Below are positions 43,774 to 52,639 of a DNA stretch of 64,000 bases, piece by piece. Origin of the DNA: Bacteroidota bacterium (GTDB taxonomy: Bacteria > Bacteroidota > Ignavibacteria > Ignavibacteriales > Ignavibacteriaceae); NCBI GenBank assembly GCA_021815405.1, contig JAKAGV010000001.1:558001-622000 (forward strand). Reading direction: 5' to 3'. The translations under genes and the position numbers were made by a program. The notes under the pieces were generated by a model. It worked only from the letters and a program-made list of their open reading frames with translations. It did no database searches and was not told where the DNA came from. Each line of letters starts with the position of its first letter. Within the stretch, counting starts at the first letter, position 1.

Positions 43774-44436
43774 CTATGTATTATCCGAAGATAACTTCGA
43801 ATATTGTATAACCTGGTGCCACTGTCCTTTTACTGGAATAAACATAGGTACATGCCTCTTGTATTCAATATATTCTTCTCCAAATTGCTCAATCACCTTC
43901 CGCTCTTCTTTCCGTGCAAGCAAAGTGTATGCTATTATAATAATTGGAAACAAGCCTACAGAGAAAAATGTAGGCCAGTGTACAATGCCTTCACCGAAAA
44001 GACCGAGAAATAAACCTGTATATTGCGGATGCCTTACAAAGCTATATAATCCTTCTGTTGCAAGCTTATTCTCTTGATGAGCCCTGTAAAGCTCACGCCA
44101 TCCTTGAAGAAAAATTCCAAAACCAATAAAAAGAATAATGTAGCCGATTATCATCGAAATCATCATTCCCGTATCGCCTAATCCTATTAATGTCGACCAA
44201 AGATTTGCATTTAAATAAGTCCGGTCTAATCCAAAGAACCGTACAAGCAGATAAATTGTAAGCGGGAAGCCGTACATCTCAGCGTATAATGCTATGATGA
44301 AAGCTTGGATGAGTCCTGCGCCAGCCCATTCCCGCCATGTCTTTGGCGCAAGGTATTTGTAAAGCAGCCATGATGCAATTACAATCATAATAATTGCAAC
44401 AGCCCATGCGCCCGAATGTGCGATAGTTCTTTGCAT
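43774..44436 (-). CDS. Isoprenylcysteine/phospholipid methyltransferase-like membrane protein
   Basis: A 220-residue ICMT/PEMT-family protein with five or six TM helices and the conserved C-terminal block LYSFVRHPQYTGLFLG and EERKVIEQFGEEYIEYKRHV. It transfers a methyl from SAM to a membrane lipid or isoprenylated substrate. It starts one base after a YHS-domain gene. The substrate is unknown. Confidence 0.82.
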   Translation of the reverse strand: MQRTIAHSGAWAVAIIMIVIASWLLYKYLAPKTWREWAGAGLIQAFIIALYAEMYGFPLTIYLLVRFFGLDRTYLNANLWSTLIGLGDTGMMISMIIGYIILFIGFGIFLQGWRELYRAHQENKLATEGLYSFVRHPQYTGLFLGLFGEGIVHWPTFFSVGLFPIIIIAYTLLARKEERKVIEQFGEEYIEYKRHVPMFIPVKGQWHQVIQYSKLSSDNT

Positions 44437-44437
44437 T

Positions 44438-44662
44438 TTAAAGTTCCTTTCTATGATTTATTTCTTTGCAGTTACACTTGTCCGGTTTATGCAGGCTGTA
44501 ATTCATTTCAAAGCGAATACCTGAAGTAAACGATTCAGGTTCTGCGTCAAACATTTCCTTGCACACCCCGCAGCAAAAGTAATATGTCTTGCCTCTGTAC
44601 CTGCTTTTCAAATCGTCGTATTCTTTAATCAAGTACATTCCGCAAACTACATCCTGTACCAT
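44438..44662 (-). CDS. YHS-domain mini-protein, first gene of its operon
   Basis: A 74-residue protein: DVVCGMYLIKEYDDLKSRYR, then YYFCCGVCKEMFDAEPESF, and a C-terminal DKCNCKE. The ATG at 44662 is preferred because it starts MVQDVVCGM like its paralogs and leaves about 26 nt of leader after the sigma54-like promoter; the upstream ATG at 44680 would leave only about 8 nt. Confidence 0.75.
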   Translation of the reverse strand: MVQDVVCGMYLIKEYDDLKSRYRGKTYYFCCGVCKEMFDAEPESFTSGIRFEMNYSLHKPDKCNCKEINHRKEL

Positions 44663-44698
44663 TTCAATTTTCTCTTTCATGTTTCTTAATTACCATTT

Positions 44699-44714
44699 AA
44701 CAAAATATCTGCCA
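44699..44714 (-). promoter_or_regulatory. Sigma54-like promoter, YHS/ICMT/TonB operon
   Basis: On the minus strand TGGCAGATATTTTGTT: GG-N10-GT. It is preceded, 52 bp upstream, by a TTTAAA array. Confidence 0.5.
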
Positions 44715-44765
44715 AAAGAAAGTTTGATTATTTAAGCAAAAAACAAACAGTCATCGCTTTTTATT

Positions 44766-44799
44766 TTTAAGTTATTTAAATTTTATTAAATAATTATAA
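44766..44799. promoter_or_regulatory. TTTAAA array, YHS/ICMT/TonB operon
   Basis: TTTAAG 44766, TTTAAA 44775, ATTAAA 44785 and a degenerate fourth unit near 44794 are spaced 9, 10 and 9 bp. Confidence 0.55.
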
Positions 44800-44830
44800 T
44801 GGAAGCTGCTCAATAAGCGTAAACCACTTA

Positions 44831-47197
44831 TTATCTTGTGATAGACAAAATCTCTTTCACATCTTTTAAAACCAAAACCAGCAGCACCGTTATCGAATAA
44901 ATAACTATTGCTGCAGCGACAATTACTTCATATCCCCAGACAGTAGCGCCGATAACAACTGCAATTGAGCCGATAAAATATCCAATGCCCGATACGCCTA
45001 AAAGCATCGCAATTCCGTTCCTGTCGTTTAATTGGGAAATGTAAGACAGAATTACCGGGAATGGTATGCTGATAAAGATTGCCGGAAACAGTACGATTAG
45101 AAGAAGCAAACCGCTTGCAGTAACATTAACCGCTGAAGGCAAAATAAAAAACACCTCTACTCCGGTTATTGCAATTGCAAGCGAGAGAGTGAGCTGCAAT
45201 AATTTAAGCGACGGCTTAAACAGCTTTGTTAAAAGGCTGCCAATGCCGCTTCCCAATAGGAAGCCAAATAAAAGTATCGTAAAGGATTTTAACGGACTGC
45301 TCAAATTCAAATTTAATTTTTGAAATATAAATGCCTGAATAAGTATATCAGAAATATTTATTAATAGCACAAGGAGCGCAGCATATTTGAACAACCGGCT
45401 ATAACTTTTGTCTTTATCATTCTCATTGAATTCTACAAACCAATTTTTTCCAAATGCCCAGAATGTAAACGCGACTGTGAAGATTAAAACAACCAGCAGC
45501 GAATCAAGATTGTCCGGCAGTCCTAACTCGTAATTGAAAAAGTACGGCGAGTTATCATACACCGGACGAAAATTGACCGCGGCATTCTTCGAGAACTGAT
45601 GGAAATTGTATTTGCCCCCGGAAACATCAACTAAAATTTGATTGAACATGGTTAAAGTATATCTCTCTCCGTTTGGTAGGGTCGTATCAATACTTAACTG
45701 TTTTATGAAAGGAAAAAACAAAATACCTTTATCGAGTCCGGCGTAATGCGCCACAACATGTCTGGGTTGAATCTCATCAAATGTAAAAGGCTCTTTCTTA
45801 ATTACTAAAACCGGCATCATGCCGTCGGATATTACGTACACGTGCTTCATTGCTTCCTGTTGTGTAATACCGCGGCTTTCCATTAACGTTAGATAGTTGC
45901 TCAGCATTTTAAAAACCTCTTCCTCATTGTGAAGGGTAAAAATAATCCTTCCGTTATCTGAAACTGCGTTTAAATAATCTTTAAGCGCTTCAACTGTAAA
46001 AAGATAATCTTCTGTTAAGTTAAGGTAGTTAGCCGATCTAATTCCTTTCGTAACCGGGATTGTTAAAAATATTATATTGAATTTGCTTTTAGTTGTTCTT
46101 ACAAAATTTCTTCCTTCCTGAACTTTAACATGAATGTTGGGCTTATCTATAAAAGTTCCGGGATTATATTTTCTCATCAGCTCTACAAATGAAGGATTAA
46201 CTTCAACCGCCTTTATATATTTAGCTCCGCCAAAGTAAGCTGCTGCTATATCAATGCCGCCGCCCGGGCCGATAATTAAAACAGAATCTTTTTCATCTTC
46301 TTTTAAAAAATTAAATGGAAAGAAAGCACTGAAGTGCATTAAGGTATGCTTAAGCTTAAGCGTATCCTTTTCTAATTTTGAAATATCAACCACTTCCGTT
46401 CCGGCAGCACCATCAATAAACATTGACCTTGAAGTTGTTCCGTCTGGATAGGCGAATCTTACAAGGTCTGTTCTGCCGAAGGAGCTCCACCGGCTGGCAA
46501 TCTCTTTTGTCTTAACGTAAGGATTGCTTTCCAACCTTACTAAATCTTTATCCGGATTCTTTACTATCTTAAAATCAAAATCATAATTCTGCAGAATAAC
46601 TATTGCAATGATAACGGCAGCAGCTAAATTTATGGAAATAAAGATTTTGTTAATTCTTTGATTAAGCAAGCCAGCCGTAATCGAAGCGGCAATCAAAAAA
46701 ATCAAAACTATTCCAAACAGATTTATTAAGTTGAATGAGTTCAGCAGATAGTATGAAGCTAAAGCAGCCGATGCGCCTCCTAACAAATCGAAGCCGTAAA
46801 TAAGCCCGCTGTTTGCGCTGTTGGTTTGAAATATATATCCGGATACAATTCCTATTGCCGCAAAAGGTAAGATTGAACAAATTATGAATGCAATTAAGCC
46901 AATCGCTCCTATGCTGAATAGCTCCGTGTGTGGAAGAAATATTAAAAATACAACACTTACGATAAGCGAGAGTATTACTATGACAAAGTAAGAAAGAACT
47001 TTCGAATAAATCCACTCAAACTTTCTAGCAAAGAATATCTGTCCAATTGATAATCCTAAAAGCGAAAAGGCAATTATTATAAAAATAAAATGGTAAGTTA
47101 AGATGTATGAAAAATAGCGGGACAAAGAAATTTCAAATAGGATTACAGCGAAGGATAAGAGATAAATGGTAAACAGCGATAGTATTAATTTTCTCAT
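44831..47197 (-). CDS. Polytopic membrane protein with spermidine-synthase-like SAM domain
   Basis: A 788-residue protein. N-terminal ~210 residues hold about seven TM helices. A soluble Rossmann SAM-binding domain follows (SVLIIGPGGGIDIAAAYFGG, then KAVEVNPSFVELM and HVKVQEGRNFV), and six or so C-terminal TM helices close it. It belongs to the fused transporter/spermidine-synthase-like family of unknown function. It could methylate or aminopropylate a membrane substrate. Third gene of a TTTAAA-array operon. Confidence 0.82.
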   Translation of the reverse strand: MRKLILSLFTIYLLSFAVILFEISLSRYFSYILTYHFIFIIIAFSLLGLSIGQIFFARKFEWIYSKVLSYFVIVILSLIVSVVFLIFLPHTELFSIGAIGLIAFIICSILPFAAIGIVSGYIFQTNSANSGLIYGFDLLGGASAALASYYLLNSFNLINLFGIVLIFLIAASITAGLLNQRINKIFISINLAAAVIIAIVILQNYDFDFKIVKNPDKDLVRLESNPYVKTKEIASRWSSFGRTDLVRFAYPDGTTSRSMFIDGAAGTEVVDISKLEKDTLKLKHTLMHFSAFFPFNFLKEDEKDSVLIIGPGGGIDIAAAYFGGAKYIKAVEVNPSFVELMRKYNPGTFIDKPNIHVKVQEGRNFVRTTKSKFNIIFLTIPVTKGIRSANYLNLTEDYLFTVEALKDYLNAVSDNGRIIFTLHNEEEVFKMLSNYLTLMESRGITQQEAMKHVYVISDGMMPVLVIKKEPFTFDEIQPRHVVAHYAGLDKGILFFPFIKQLSIDTTLPNGERYTLTMFNQILVDVSGGKYNFHQFSKNAAVNFRPVYDNSPYFFNYELGLPDNLDSLLVVLIFTVAFTFWAFGKNWFVEFNENDKDKSYSRLFKYAALLVLLINISDILIQAFIFQKLNLNLSSPLKSFTILLFGFLLGSGIGSLLTKLFKPSLKLLQLTLSLAIAITGVEVFFILPSAVNVTASGLLLLIVLFPAIFISIPFPVILSYISQLNDRNGIAMLLGVSGIGYFIGSIAVVIGATVWGYEVIVAAAIVIYSITVLLVLVLKDVKEILSITR

Positions 47198-47237
47198 GGT
47201 GTTTCCTGGTTTAGTTTAATATATCGTTACAAAAAAT

Positions 47238-48149
47238 TTAGTTCTGATTTTGCTTTGCGGTTCTTCTATCGAAGAAGTGGTATATCAGTATAAAAAAGTA
47301 GCCCAAAATAGAACCCCATAAAAATGAAACTACGATTCCTCCTAAAGCTGCAAATGCGTTTAAGGAGTTGAAGAACGGAATAAACGGTTTAAAAATAGTG
47401 GGGTTGTTTTCACCTGAGAAAATCAATTTGATTATAGCCAGAAGAAAAACAATTACCGCAAAGACTCCGGCTGCAATTCCAAAATATTTTTCATCGTACT
47501 TTTTGCCGTTGTAAGTTGTTTTCGTTCCTTTCAACTCGTTAAATTTAATTTGTGATTCAACTTCTTGAGAAAGATTATTTCCCTCCAATTTTTTTAGTTC
47601 GGATTTTTCATAATTGTTCAGTGTCTTGGAAAAGATGAACGCGGTGTAAGCGCTGTATATTAAGATATCAAGAAGTCCAAATAAATAATTCGGAAACGTT
47701 GGGCTGATGAACCCCGGCAGCAATGTTTTCCATAGAATCGTCATTTTATATCCGGCTGGTACAAATAAATCGTAAATAAGGCAAAGAGTAAAAAGAATGG
47801 AAGTATAAGCCGCAAAAGTAAAAAACAAAGTTTTAAACCTTATAATGATTGGCTTTATTTCTATCTTGTGTTTGCTTAGTCTTTTCTTAGCTAAAAAATT
47901 ATAAAGCGGCACTATTATGTATCCAATAAAATATGAACCAACAGAAACTTCCAGCAATCCAATTACAATGCTTAGTGAATCCAAGCCGTTGAACCAAGGC
48001 AGAACGGCTTCCCAAATTTTGTGCATGTGCCAGAAACCCACAATGCCGAGGCTTGAAAGCAAAAGCTCAACACCAATGCACACCAAGTACAAAACGGCAA
48101 ATATAAAAAATAACGCACTGGCAATCGGATAAGGTTCTAACTTTTTCAT
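47238..48149 (-). CDS. Membrane protein with three internal membrane repeats
   Basis: A 303-residue protein with about eight TM helices. Three repeats of one unit are visible: WEAVLPWFNGL with IVIGLLEVSVGSYFIGYIIV, WKTLLPGFISP with YLFGLLDILIYSAYTAFIF, and a third with FKPFIPFFNSL and GYFFILIYHFF. Each resembles the DUF5676-type unit also seen singly at 36658. Function unknown. It shares the transcript with a YHS protein and the spermidine-synthase-like gene. Confidence 0.65.
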   Translation of the reverse strand: MKKLEPYPIASALFFIFAVLYLVCIGVELLLSSLGIVGFWHMHKIWEAVLPWFNGLDSLSIVIGLLEVSVGSYFIGYIIVPLYNFLAKKRLSKHKIEIKPIIIRFKTLFFTFAAYTSILFTLCLIYDLFVPAGYKMTILWKTLLPGFISPTFPNYLFGLLDILIYSAYTAFIFSKTLNNYEKSELKKLEGNNLSQEVESQIKFNELKGTKTTYNGKKYDEKYFGIAAGVFAVIVFLLAIIKLIFSGENNPTIFKPFIPFFNSLNAFAALGGIVVSFLWGSILGYFFILIYHFFDRRTAKQNQN

Positions 48150-48278
48150 TTTAATCTCCGTTAAAATTATTTCTTTAAATATTCAAAACTCAACTCACTC
48201 AACTCTTTATTCAATATTCCATTACTACATTACTCCACCACTCCATTATTACAGTCGCACTTTGCATAACAAAAGCCA

Positions 48279-48464
48279 CTAAACATTAATCTCTTTATAT
48301 CTCTCAACATATTTCTTCGGGTCCTGCATAAACTCCGCTTGACATCTGGGGCAGCAGAGGTAGTAAATTCCATTTTCAAATTTTATTTTAGCGTAAGCTT
48401 TATTTTTATTCATTCTTCTCATACAAACCGGATCCCTTAGAATGTTATTCTTTTTGGTCTTCAT
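48279..48464 (-). CDS. YHS-domain mini-protein, first gene of its operon
   Basis: A 61-residue protein: LRDPVCMRRMNKNKAYAKI and YYLCCPRCQAEFMQDPKKY, a compact YHS domain with an extra Cys. It begins 61 bp after a sigma54-like element and is divergent from the histidine kinase gene. Confidence 0.8.
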   Translation of the reverse strand: MKTKKNNILRDPVCMRRMNKNKAYAKIKFENGIYYLCCPRCQAEFMQDPKKYVERYKEINV

Positions 48465-48524
48465 TATTCAATATCCATTTTTATTTTTTAATTCGTTATT
48501 TTAGAACTATCTCTTTTAATAAAT

Positions 48525-48540
48525 GCCAAACTATATGCCA
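48525..48540 (-). promoter_or_regulatory. Sigma54-like promoter, YHS/repeat-protein operon
   Basis: On the minus strand TGGCATATAGTTTGGC: GG-N10-GG. The TTTAAA array lies 53 bp upstream and also precedes the divergent histidine kinase gene. Confidence 0.55.
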
Positions 48541-48592
48541 ATGGCAATATTCTTTTTTCTGATGGATTTTCTTAATATGTCATGGATGCAGT

Positions 48593-48626
48593 ATTAAATA
48601 ATTTAAAAGTTTTTAAATTCTTTAAA
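48593..48626. promoter_or_regulatory. TTTAAA array between YHS operon and histidine kinase
   Basis: ATTAAA 48593, TTTAAA 48602, TTTAAA 48612 and TTTAAA 48621 are spaced 9, 10 and 9 bp. It could serve both the YHS operon and autoregulation of the kinase operon. Confidence 0.6.
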
Positions 48627-48683
48627 ACTTACAGAACTAATTTATTCTGATAAGAAAGAAATCTTGAAGGTATAAGATTTGTT

Positions 48684-50486
48684 ATGAAATCAATTATGAA
48701 CTTAGATGTTTCCCAGTTGTTATTTCTTATCGTTACTTTCTTAAGTGCGGTCGGACTAATCTTTATTATATTCTCCCGGGCGGGCAAAGATAAGAAGAGT
48801 CAGCTTTTTATTTTAATATTGGTTCTTATAATCGGCTACTTGATTTCTCACAGCGTTCATTTCTTGCTCATGACTTCCGAGGACGTTACTATTTTAGACA
48901 TCTCGTGTCATTCGCTTCTGCTTTTGATAATCGTAACTATGACTTTTTTCACCTGGAATTTTCCACATCCTCGAAAGATGGGTATTATTAAAAGCCTTTC
49001 AATTTTAGTCCCGTCGGCTTTGCTCTTTTACTTTTTATGGAGCGATAATCTAATCCACCAATCGCATATTCATGGAAGCATGTTTGAAGCGCATTTCGGC
49101 CCGCTTTATCCGTTATATTTAATCTTTTATATGCTGCTTATCGCTCTAAATTTTTATTGGCTAATAAAAAAATATTATAAAGAAACTGATGAACTTCTTA
49201 GGAAACAAATTCTTTTATTCGCAATAGGATTAATCATTACGAACCTTGTTACTTTTATCTTTGGATTATTCCTGCCGTGGTATCTGGGATTTTATTTTCT
49301 TGTTGAAATGAGTCCGGTCGCATTCTTATTCGGCGTCATACTCTTCACTACTTTTGCTGTCAGCAAATATGATATGTTTCCTGCATTGGGAAGGCTGCAC
49401 AATTTAAGCATAAAGAAGAAAATTATTTTAAGCTCGCTTATTCTTGTGCCGATAATAATTTTGTTAATTCAAATCCCGCTTATAAAAATTATATTTGATA
49501 TAAAATCCAACACCGAGCTTATGCGCTACTTCATGCTCAGTGTTTTGGGCGGACTGATTGTAAGTGTTAGTATTGCCTTTGTAATAATCAAAGTAATTTC
49601 AAATCCGCTTAATCAGCTTAAGGCTAAAGCGCATGAGATTGAAAAAGGTAATTACGGTATTAAATTAGAGACACGCACTAATGACGAAATAGGCGAGCTT
49701 ACCGAAGCCTTTAATAATATGTCCCAAACCTTAAAAAGCAACACGGAAGAATTAATCAAAAGGGAAAAGCTTGCTGCGCTCGGTAAAATGGCTGCCGTGC
49801 TTGCACATGAAATTAAAACACCCTTAACTTCGATTAAATTGAATGCCGATATTATTGCCGAGACTCTCGATTTAAGCGAAGATGACAGAGAGAATTTTGA
49901 AATTATGAAAACGGAAATCAATCGCTTAAACAATCTTGTAAAGGATGTCCTCCAGTTTTCCCGTCAAATGGAATTAAGCTGCTCTCAAATTAATTTAAAA
50001 GATTTAATAAATGATGTTCATAATCAACTTTGCAAAAAGCTGGGAGAAAAAAATATTACGTTAATTAATAACACAGAAAACATACGTCTTTATGTTGATG
50101 CCGATAGATTGAGGCAGGTATTCATCAATATGATTGATAATTCAATCGAGGCAATCAGCCGGGAAGGCTTAATTGAAATAAATTCACAAATCCATGAAGA
50201 AGAAAATTTTATTTCTATCTTTGCAAAAGATAATGGAAGCGGCATAGCCGCAAGCAGTATCGAGCCTGAGCTGAAAATATTCGAGCCCTTCTTTACTACT
50301 AAAGCCTCAGGAACCGGCTTGGGGCTTTCAATCTCACAAAAAATAATTGAGCAGCATAACGGAGAATTTAATCTTGTGTCATCAAAGAAAGGCGAAACAA
50401 TTTTTGAAATTAAACTGCCGTTGAAACCTAAAAACATAGAAGAAAATATTCCTCTTATTCAAAGAACAGACCTAAAGGAAAGTTAG
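48684..50486 (+). CDS. 7TM sensor histidine kinase, proposed sigma54 copper-type sensor
   Basis: A 600-residue kinase. Residues 1-240 hold about seven TM helices (HisKA 7TM-type). A loop near residues 121-140 carries His125, His128, His130, Met133 and His137, a good metal site. Another TM and a HAMP-like region (KVISNPLNQLKAKAHEIEKG) follow, then the HisKA box LGKMAAVLAHEIKTPLTSIK and an ATPase domain with DNSIEAIS, DNGSGI and GTGLGLSIS. It stops 3 bp before the activator gene, so they form a cognate pair. The kinase-regulator call is firm; the metal is inference. Confidence 0.9.
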   Translation: MKSIMNLDVSQLLFLIVTFLSAVGLIFIIFSRAGKDKKSQLFILILVLIIGYLISHSVHFLLMTSEDVTILDISCHSLLLLIIVTMTFFTWNFPHPRKMGIIKSLSILVPSALLFYFLWSDNLIHQSHIHGSMFEAHFGPLYPLYLIFYMLLIALNFYWLIKKYYKETDELLRKQILLFAIGLIITNLVTFIFGLFLPWYLGFYFLVEMSPVAFLFGVILFTTFAVSKYDMFPALGRLHNLSIKKKIILSSLILVPIIILLIQIPLIKIIFDIKSNTELMRYFMLSVLGGLIVSVSIAFVIIKVISNPLNQLKAKAHEIEKGNYGIKLETRTNDEIGELTEAFNNMSQTLKSNTEELIKREKLAALGKMAAVLAHEIKTPLTSIKLNADIIAETLDLSEDDRENFEIMKTEINRLNNLVKDVLQFSRQMELSCSQINLKDLINDVHNQLCKKLGEKNITLINNTENIRLYVDADRLRQVFINMIDNSIEAISREGLIEINSQIHEEENFISIFAKDNGSGIAASSIEPELKIFEPFFTTKASGTGLGLSISQKIIEQHNGEFNLVSSKKGETIFEIKLPLKPKNIEENIPLIQRTDLKES

Positions 50487-50489
50487 TAA

Positions 50490-51866
50490 ATGGAAAAAAT
50501 TTTAGTAATCGACGACGACCAGTCAATAAGAAAAACTTTGACAAGCTACTTAAAGAAACAAGGCTACGAAGTCTTGTCTGCCGAAAACGGCACTGCCGGA
50601 ATTGAAATTGTTAAGAGCGAGCCGCCCGACCTCATAATTACGGATATAAGAATGCCTGGAGCTGACGGCTTTGAAGTGCTCAAGAATGTGAAAGAAATCG
50701 ACCCGCACATCCACGTAATAATAATTACTGCCTTCGATGACATGCACACCACCGTTAAGGCAATGCAGCAAGGTGCTTACGACTATATTGAAAAGCCGCT
50801 TGAGATTGATAAGCTGAAATTAACTATTCAGCGTGCGCTTGAAAATAAAAAGCTGAGCGACGAGCTTAATTCATTTGTAAGCGAAAAGACCGAAGAGTAT
50901 GAACTTGAAAATACCTTAATCGGCAAAACTCAGCAGATGAAACAAGTCTATAAAAAAATTGGACAAGTTTCATCAAGCCGGGTTACTGTTCTAATCGAAG
51001 GTGAAAGCGGTACCGGGAAAGAATTAGTGGCTCGCGCAATTCATTATAGCGGAATTACTAAGACACATCCGTTTGTAGCTGTTAATTGTACTGCGCTAAC
51101 CGAATCGCTTCTTGAAAGCGAGCTATTCGGACATGTTAAAGGCGCTTTCACCGGCTCTATTAAAGATAAAAAAGGAAAATTTGAGCTTGCCGGAGAAGGC
51201 ACAATCTTTCTTGATGAAATTTCCGAAGTCTCTCCAAATCTTCAAGTAAAGCTTTTGCGGATTCTTCAGCAAAAAGAATTTGAGAAAGTTGGCGGAGAAA
51301 ATTTAATTCCTATGAAAGCCAGAGTAATTGCTGCTACCAACAAGCGCCTAAGCGAGCTTGTTAAAGCCGGAAAGTTTCGCGAGGATTTATATTACCGCCT
51401 AAAGGTTTTTTCAATCGATATCCCGCCGCTAAGAGAAAGAATTGAAGACATACCTTATCTTGTCAGCCACTTCTTAAAAAAAATAAATCTTGAACTTCAT
51501 AAAAACGTAAACAAAATTCCGGAAGATGTTATGGATTTACTTAAGAATCATTTCTGGATAGGCAACGTTAGGGAACTGGAGAATACACTTATGCAGGCAG
51601 TGGTTCTTTCAAGCGATGATGTACTTCTTAAAGAAAATATTCTGCTTAGAAAGTCAGAACAGCTTGAAGCTAAAGATAGTAAACTGGAAACCAAAGTTGA
51701 ATACATTACGCTTGAGGAATTAGAAAAGCGGCACATCAAAAATATTCTGGATGCTTTGAAGTGGGATAAAAGTAAAGCTCATAAAATCCTTGGCATTTCT
51801 TTGCCTACGCTGTACTCCAAGATTGAGCATTATAAGCTTTCTCCGTTTGAAGAAAAAGCGGATTGA
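50490..51866 (+). CDS. NtrC-family sigma54-dependent response regulator
   Basis: A 458-residue activator: receiver domain with DDD near residue 8 and phosphoacceptor Asp in LIITDIRMPGADG; central AAA+ domain with Walker A GESGTGKELVARAIH, the sigma54-contact motif GAFTGS, and Walker B GTIFLDEIS; C-terminal Fis-type HTH (LGISLPTLYSKI). It should act from upstream sites by contacting sigma54, which fits the TTTAAA arrays and -24/-12 elements on both sides of this gene. Cognate kinase directly upstream. Confidence 0.95.
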   Translation: MEKILVIDDDQSIRKTLTSYLKKQGYEVLSAENGTAGIEIVKSEPPDLIITDIRMPGADGFEVLKNVKEIDPHIHVIIITAFDDMHTTVKAMQQGAYDYIEKPLEIDKLKLTIQRALENKKLSDELNSFVSEKTEEYELENTLIGKTQQMKQVYKKIGQVSSSRVTVLIEGESGTGKELVARAIHYSGITKTHPFVAVNCTALTESLLESELFGHVKGAFTGSIKDKKGKFELAGEGTIFLDEISEVSPNLQVKLLRILQQKEFEKVGGENLIPMKARVIAATNKRLSELVKAGKFREDLYYRLKVFSIDIPPLRERIEDIPYLVSHFLKKINLELHKNVNKIPEDVMDLLKNHFWIGNVRELENTLMQAVVLSSDDVLLKENILLRKSEQLEAKDSKLETKVEYITLEELEKRHIKNILDALKWDKSKAHKILGISLPTLYSKIEHYKLSPFEEKAD

Positions 51867-51914
51867 ATTTTCTATTCAATTTGCTATATTTAATTATTAA
51901 AAATTGGTGATATA

Positions 51915-52115
51915 ATGACGAAGATAAAAAAACTTGAAAGTGAAGTTCAGCAGCTTAATCGTGAAGAACTTGCTAAATTTCGCGATTGGTTTAAACAATA
52001 CGACTCCGACGAGTGGGATAGAGAAATTGAAGAAGATGCGCTGAAAGGCAAATTCGATAAATTGGCACAAGAGGCAATTGCAGCACATAAAGCCGGCAGG
52101 ACAAAAGAAATTTGA
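51915..52115 (+). CDS. Antitoxin-like small acidic protein
   Basis: A 66-residue acidic helical protein (LESEVQQLNREELAKFRDWF, then a Glu/Asp-rich segment). This is the style of antitoxins partnering RelE/ParE-type toxins. Its stop overlaps the next ATG (TGAAG / ATGA-type overlap), which couples the two. Confidence 0.7.
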   Translation: MTKIKKLESEVQQLNREELAKFRDWFKQYDSDEWDREIEEDALKGKFDKLAQEAIAAHKAGRTKEI

Positions 52116-52369
52116 AGCATTACGCAGCACCTTCTTTCTGGGAAAATTATGAATTGCTTCCGGCAAATATTAAGAACTTGGCAGATGAGTGTTATGAAAT
52201 CCTCAAATTAAATCCTCAGCACCCTTCTCTTCACTTCAAAAAAATTGGTATTTATCGCTCGGTCAGAATTGGTCTCCATTACCGCGCACTTGCTGTTAAT
52301 CAACTTGATGGCTTGTTATGGTTCTGGATTGGAACTCATGATGAATATCAGAAAATGCTTAAGAAATAA
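52112..52369 (+). CDS. RelE/ParE-superfamily toxin-like protein
   Basis: An 85-residue protein with the RelE/ParE/HigB fold pattern: FWENYELLPANIKNLADEC, PSLHFKKIGIYRSVRIGLHYRAL and a terminal FWIGTHDEYQKML. Together with the upstream antitoxin gene it forms a compact type II pair between the regulator and the DUF3347 operon. Confidence 0.8.
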   Translation: MKHYAAPSFWENYELLPANIKNLADECYEILKLNPQHPSLHFKKIGIYRSVRIGLHYRALAVNQLDGLLWFWIGTHDEYQKMLKK

Positions 52370-52389
52370 AGAAAAATATTTTTCCATTT

Positions 52390-52423
52390 TTTAAATTCTT
52401 TAAAAATATTTAAACTTCTTAAA
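52390..52423. promoter_or_regulatory. TTTAAA array, DUF3347/multicopper oxidase operon
   Basis: TTTAAA 52390, TTTAAA 52399, TTTAAA 52409 and CTTAAA 52418 are spaced 9, 10 and 9 bp. The first 31 bp are identical to the array before the TolC operon at 55612. Confidence 0.65.
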
Positions 52424-52484
52424 AGCTCAGCCATTCAAAAAACATAAAAACCTTTATTATTTGTTAAATTGAGGCTGCCCCCTT

Positions 52485-52500
52485 TGGCATTAAAATTTCT
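52485..52500 (+). promoter_or_regulatory. Sigma54-like promoter, DUF3347/multicopper oxidase operon
   Basis: TGGCATTAAAATTTCT: GG-N10-TC, 62 bp downstream of the TTTAAA array. Nearly identical to the element before the TolC operon. It leaves a leader of about 125 nt. Confidence 0.5.
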
Positions 52501-52639
52501 TTTAGCTAAGTGCGGACAAAATCTAATTGTAATTTCAATAACAATTTTACCATTAAAAATATTATAACTTAACATTAGCTCAAGTGGTAATAAAAAAACT
52601 TCTTAGATCAAATAAATTTTTTATTTTGAAAGGATAGCC

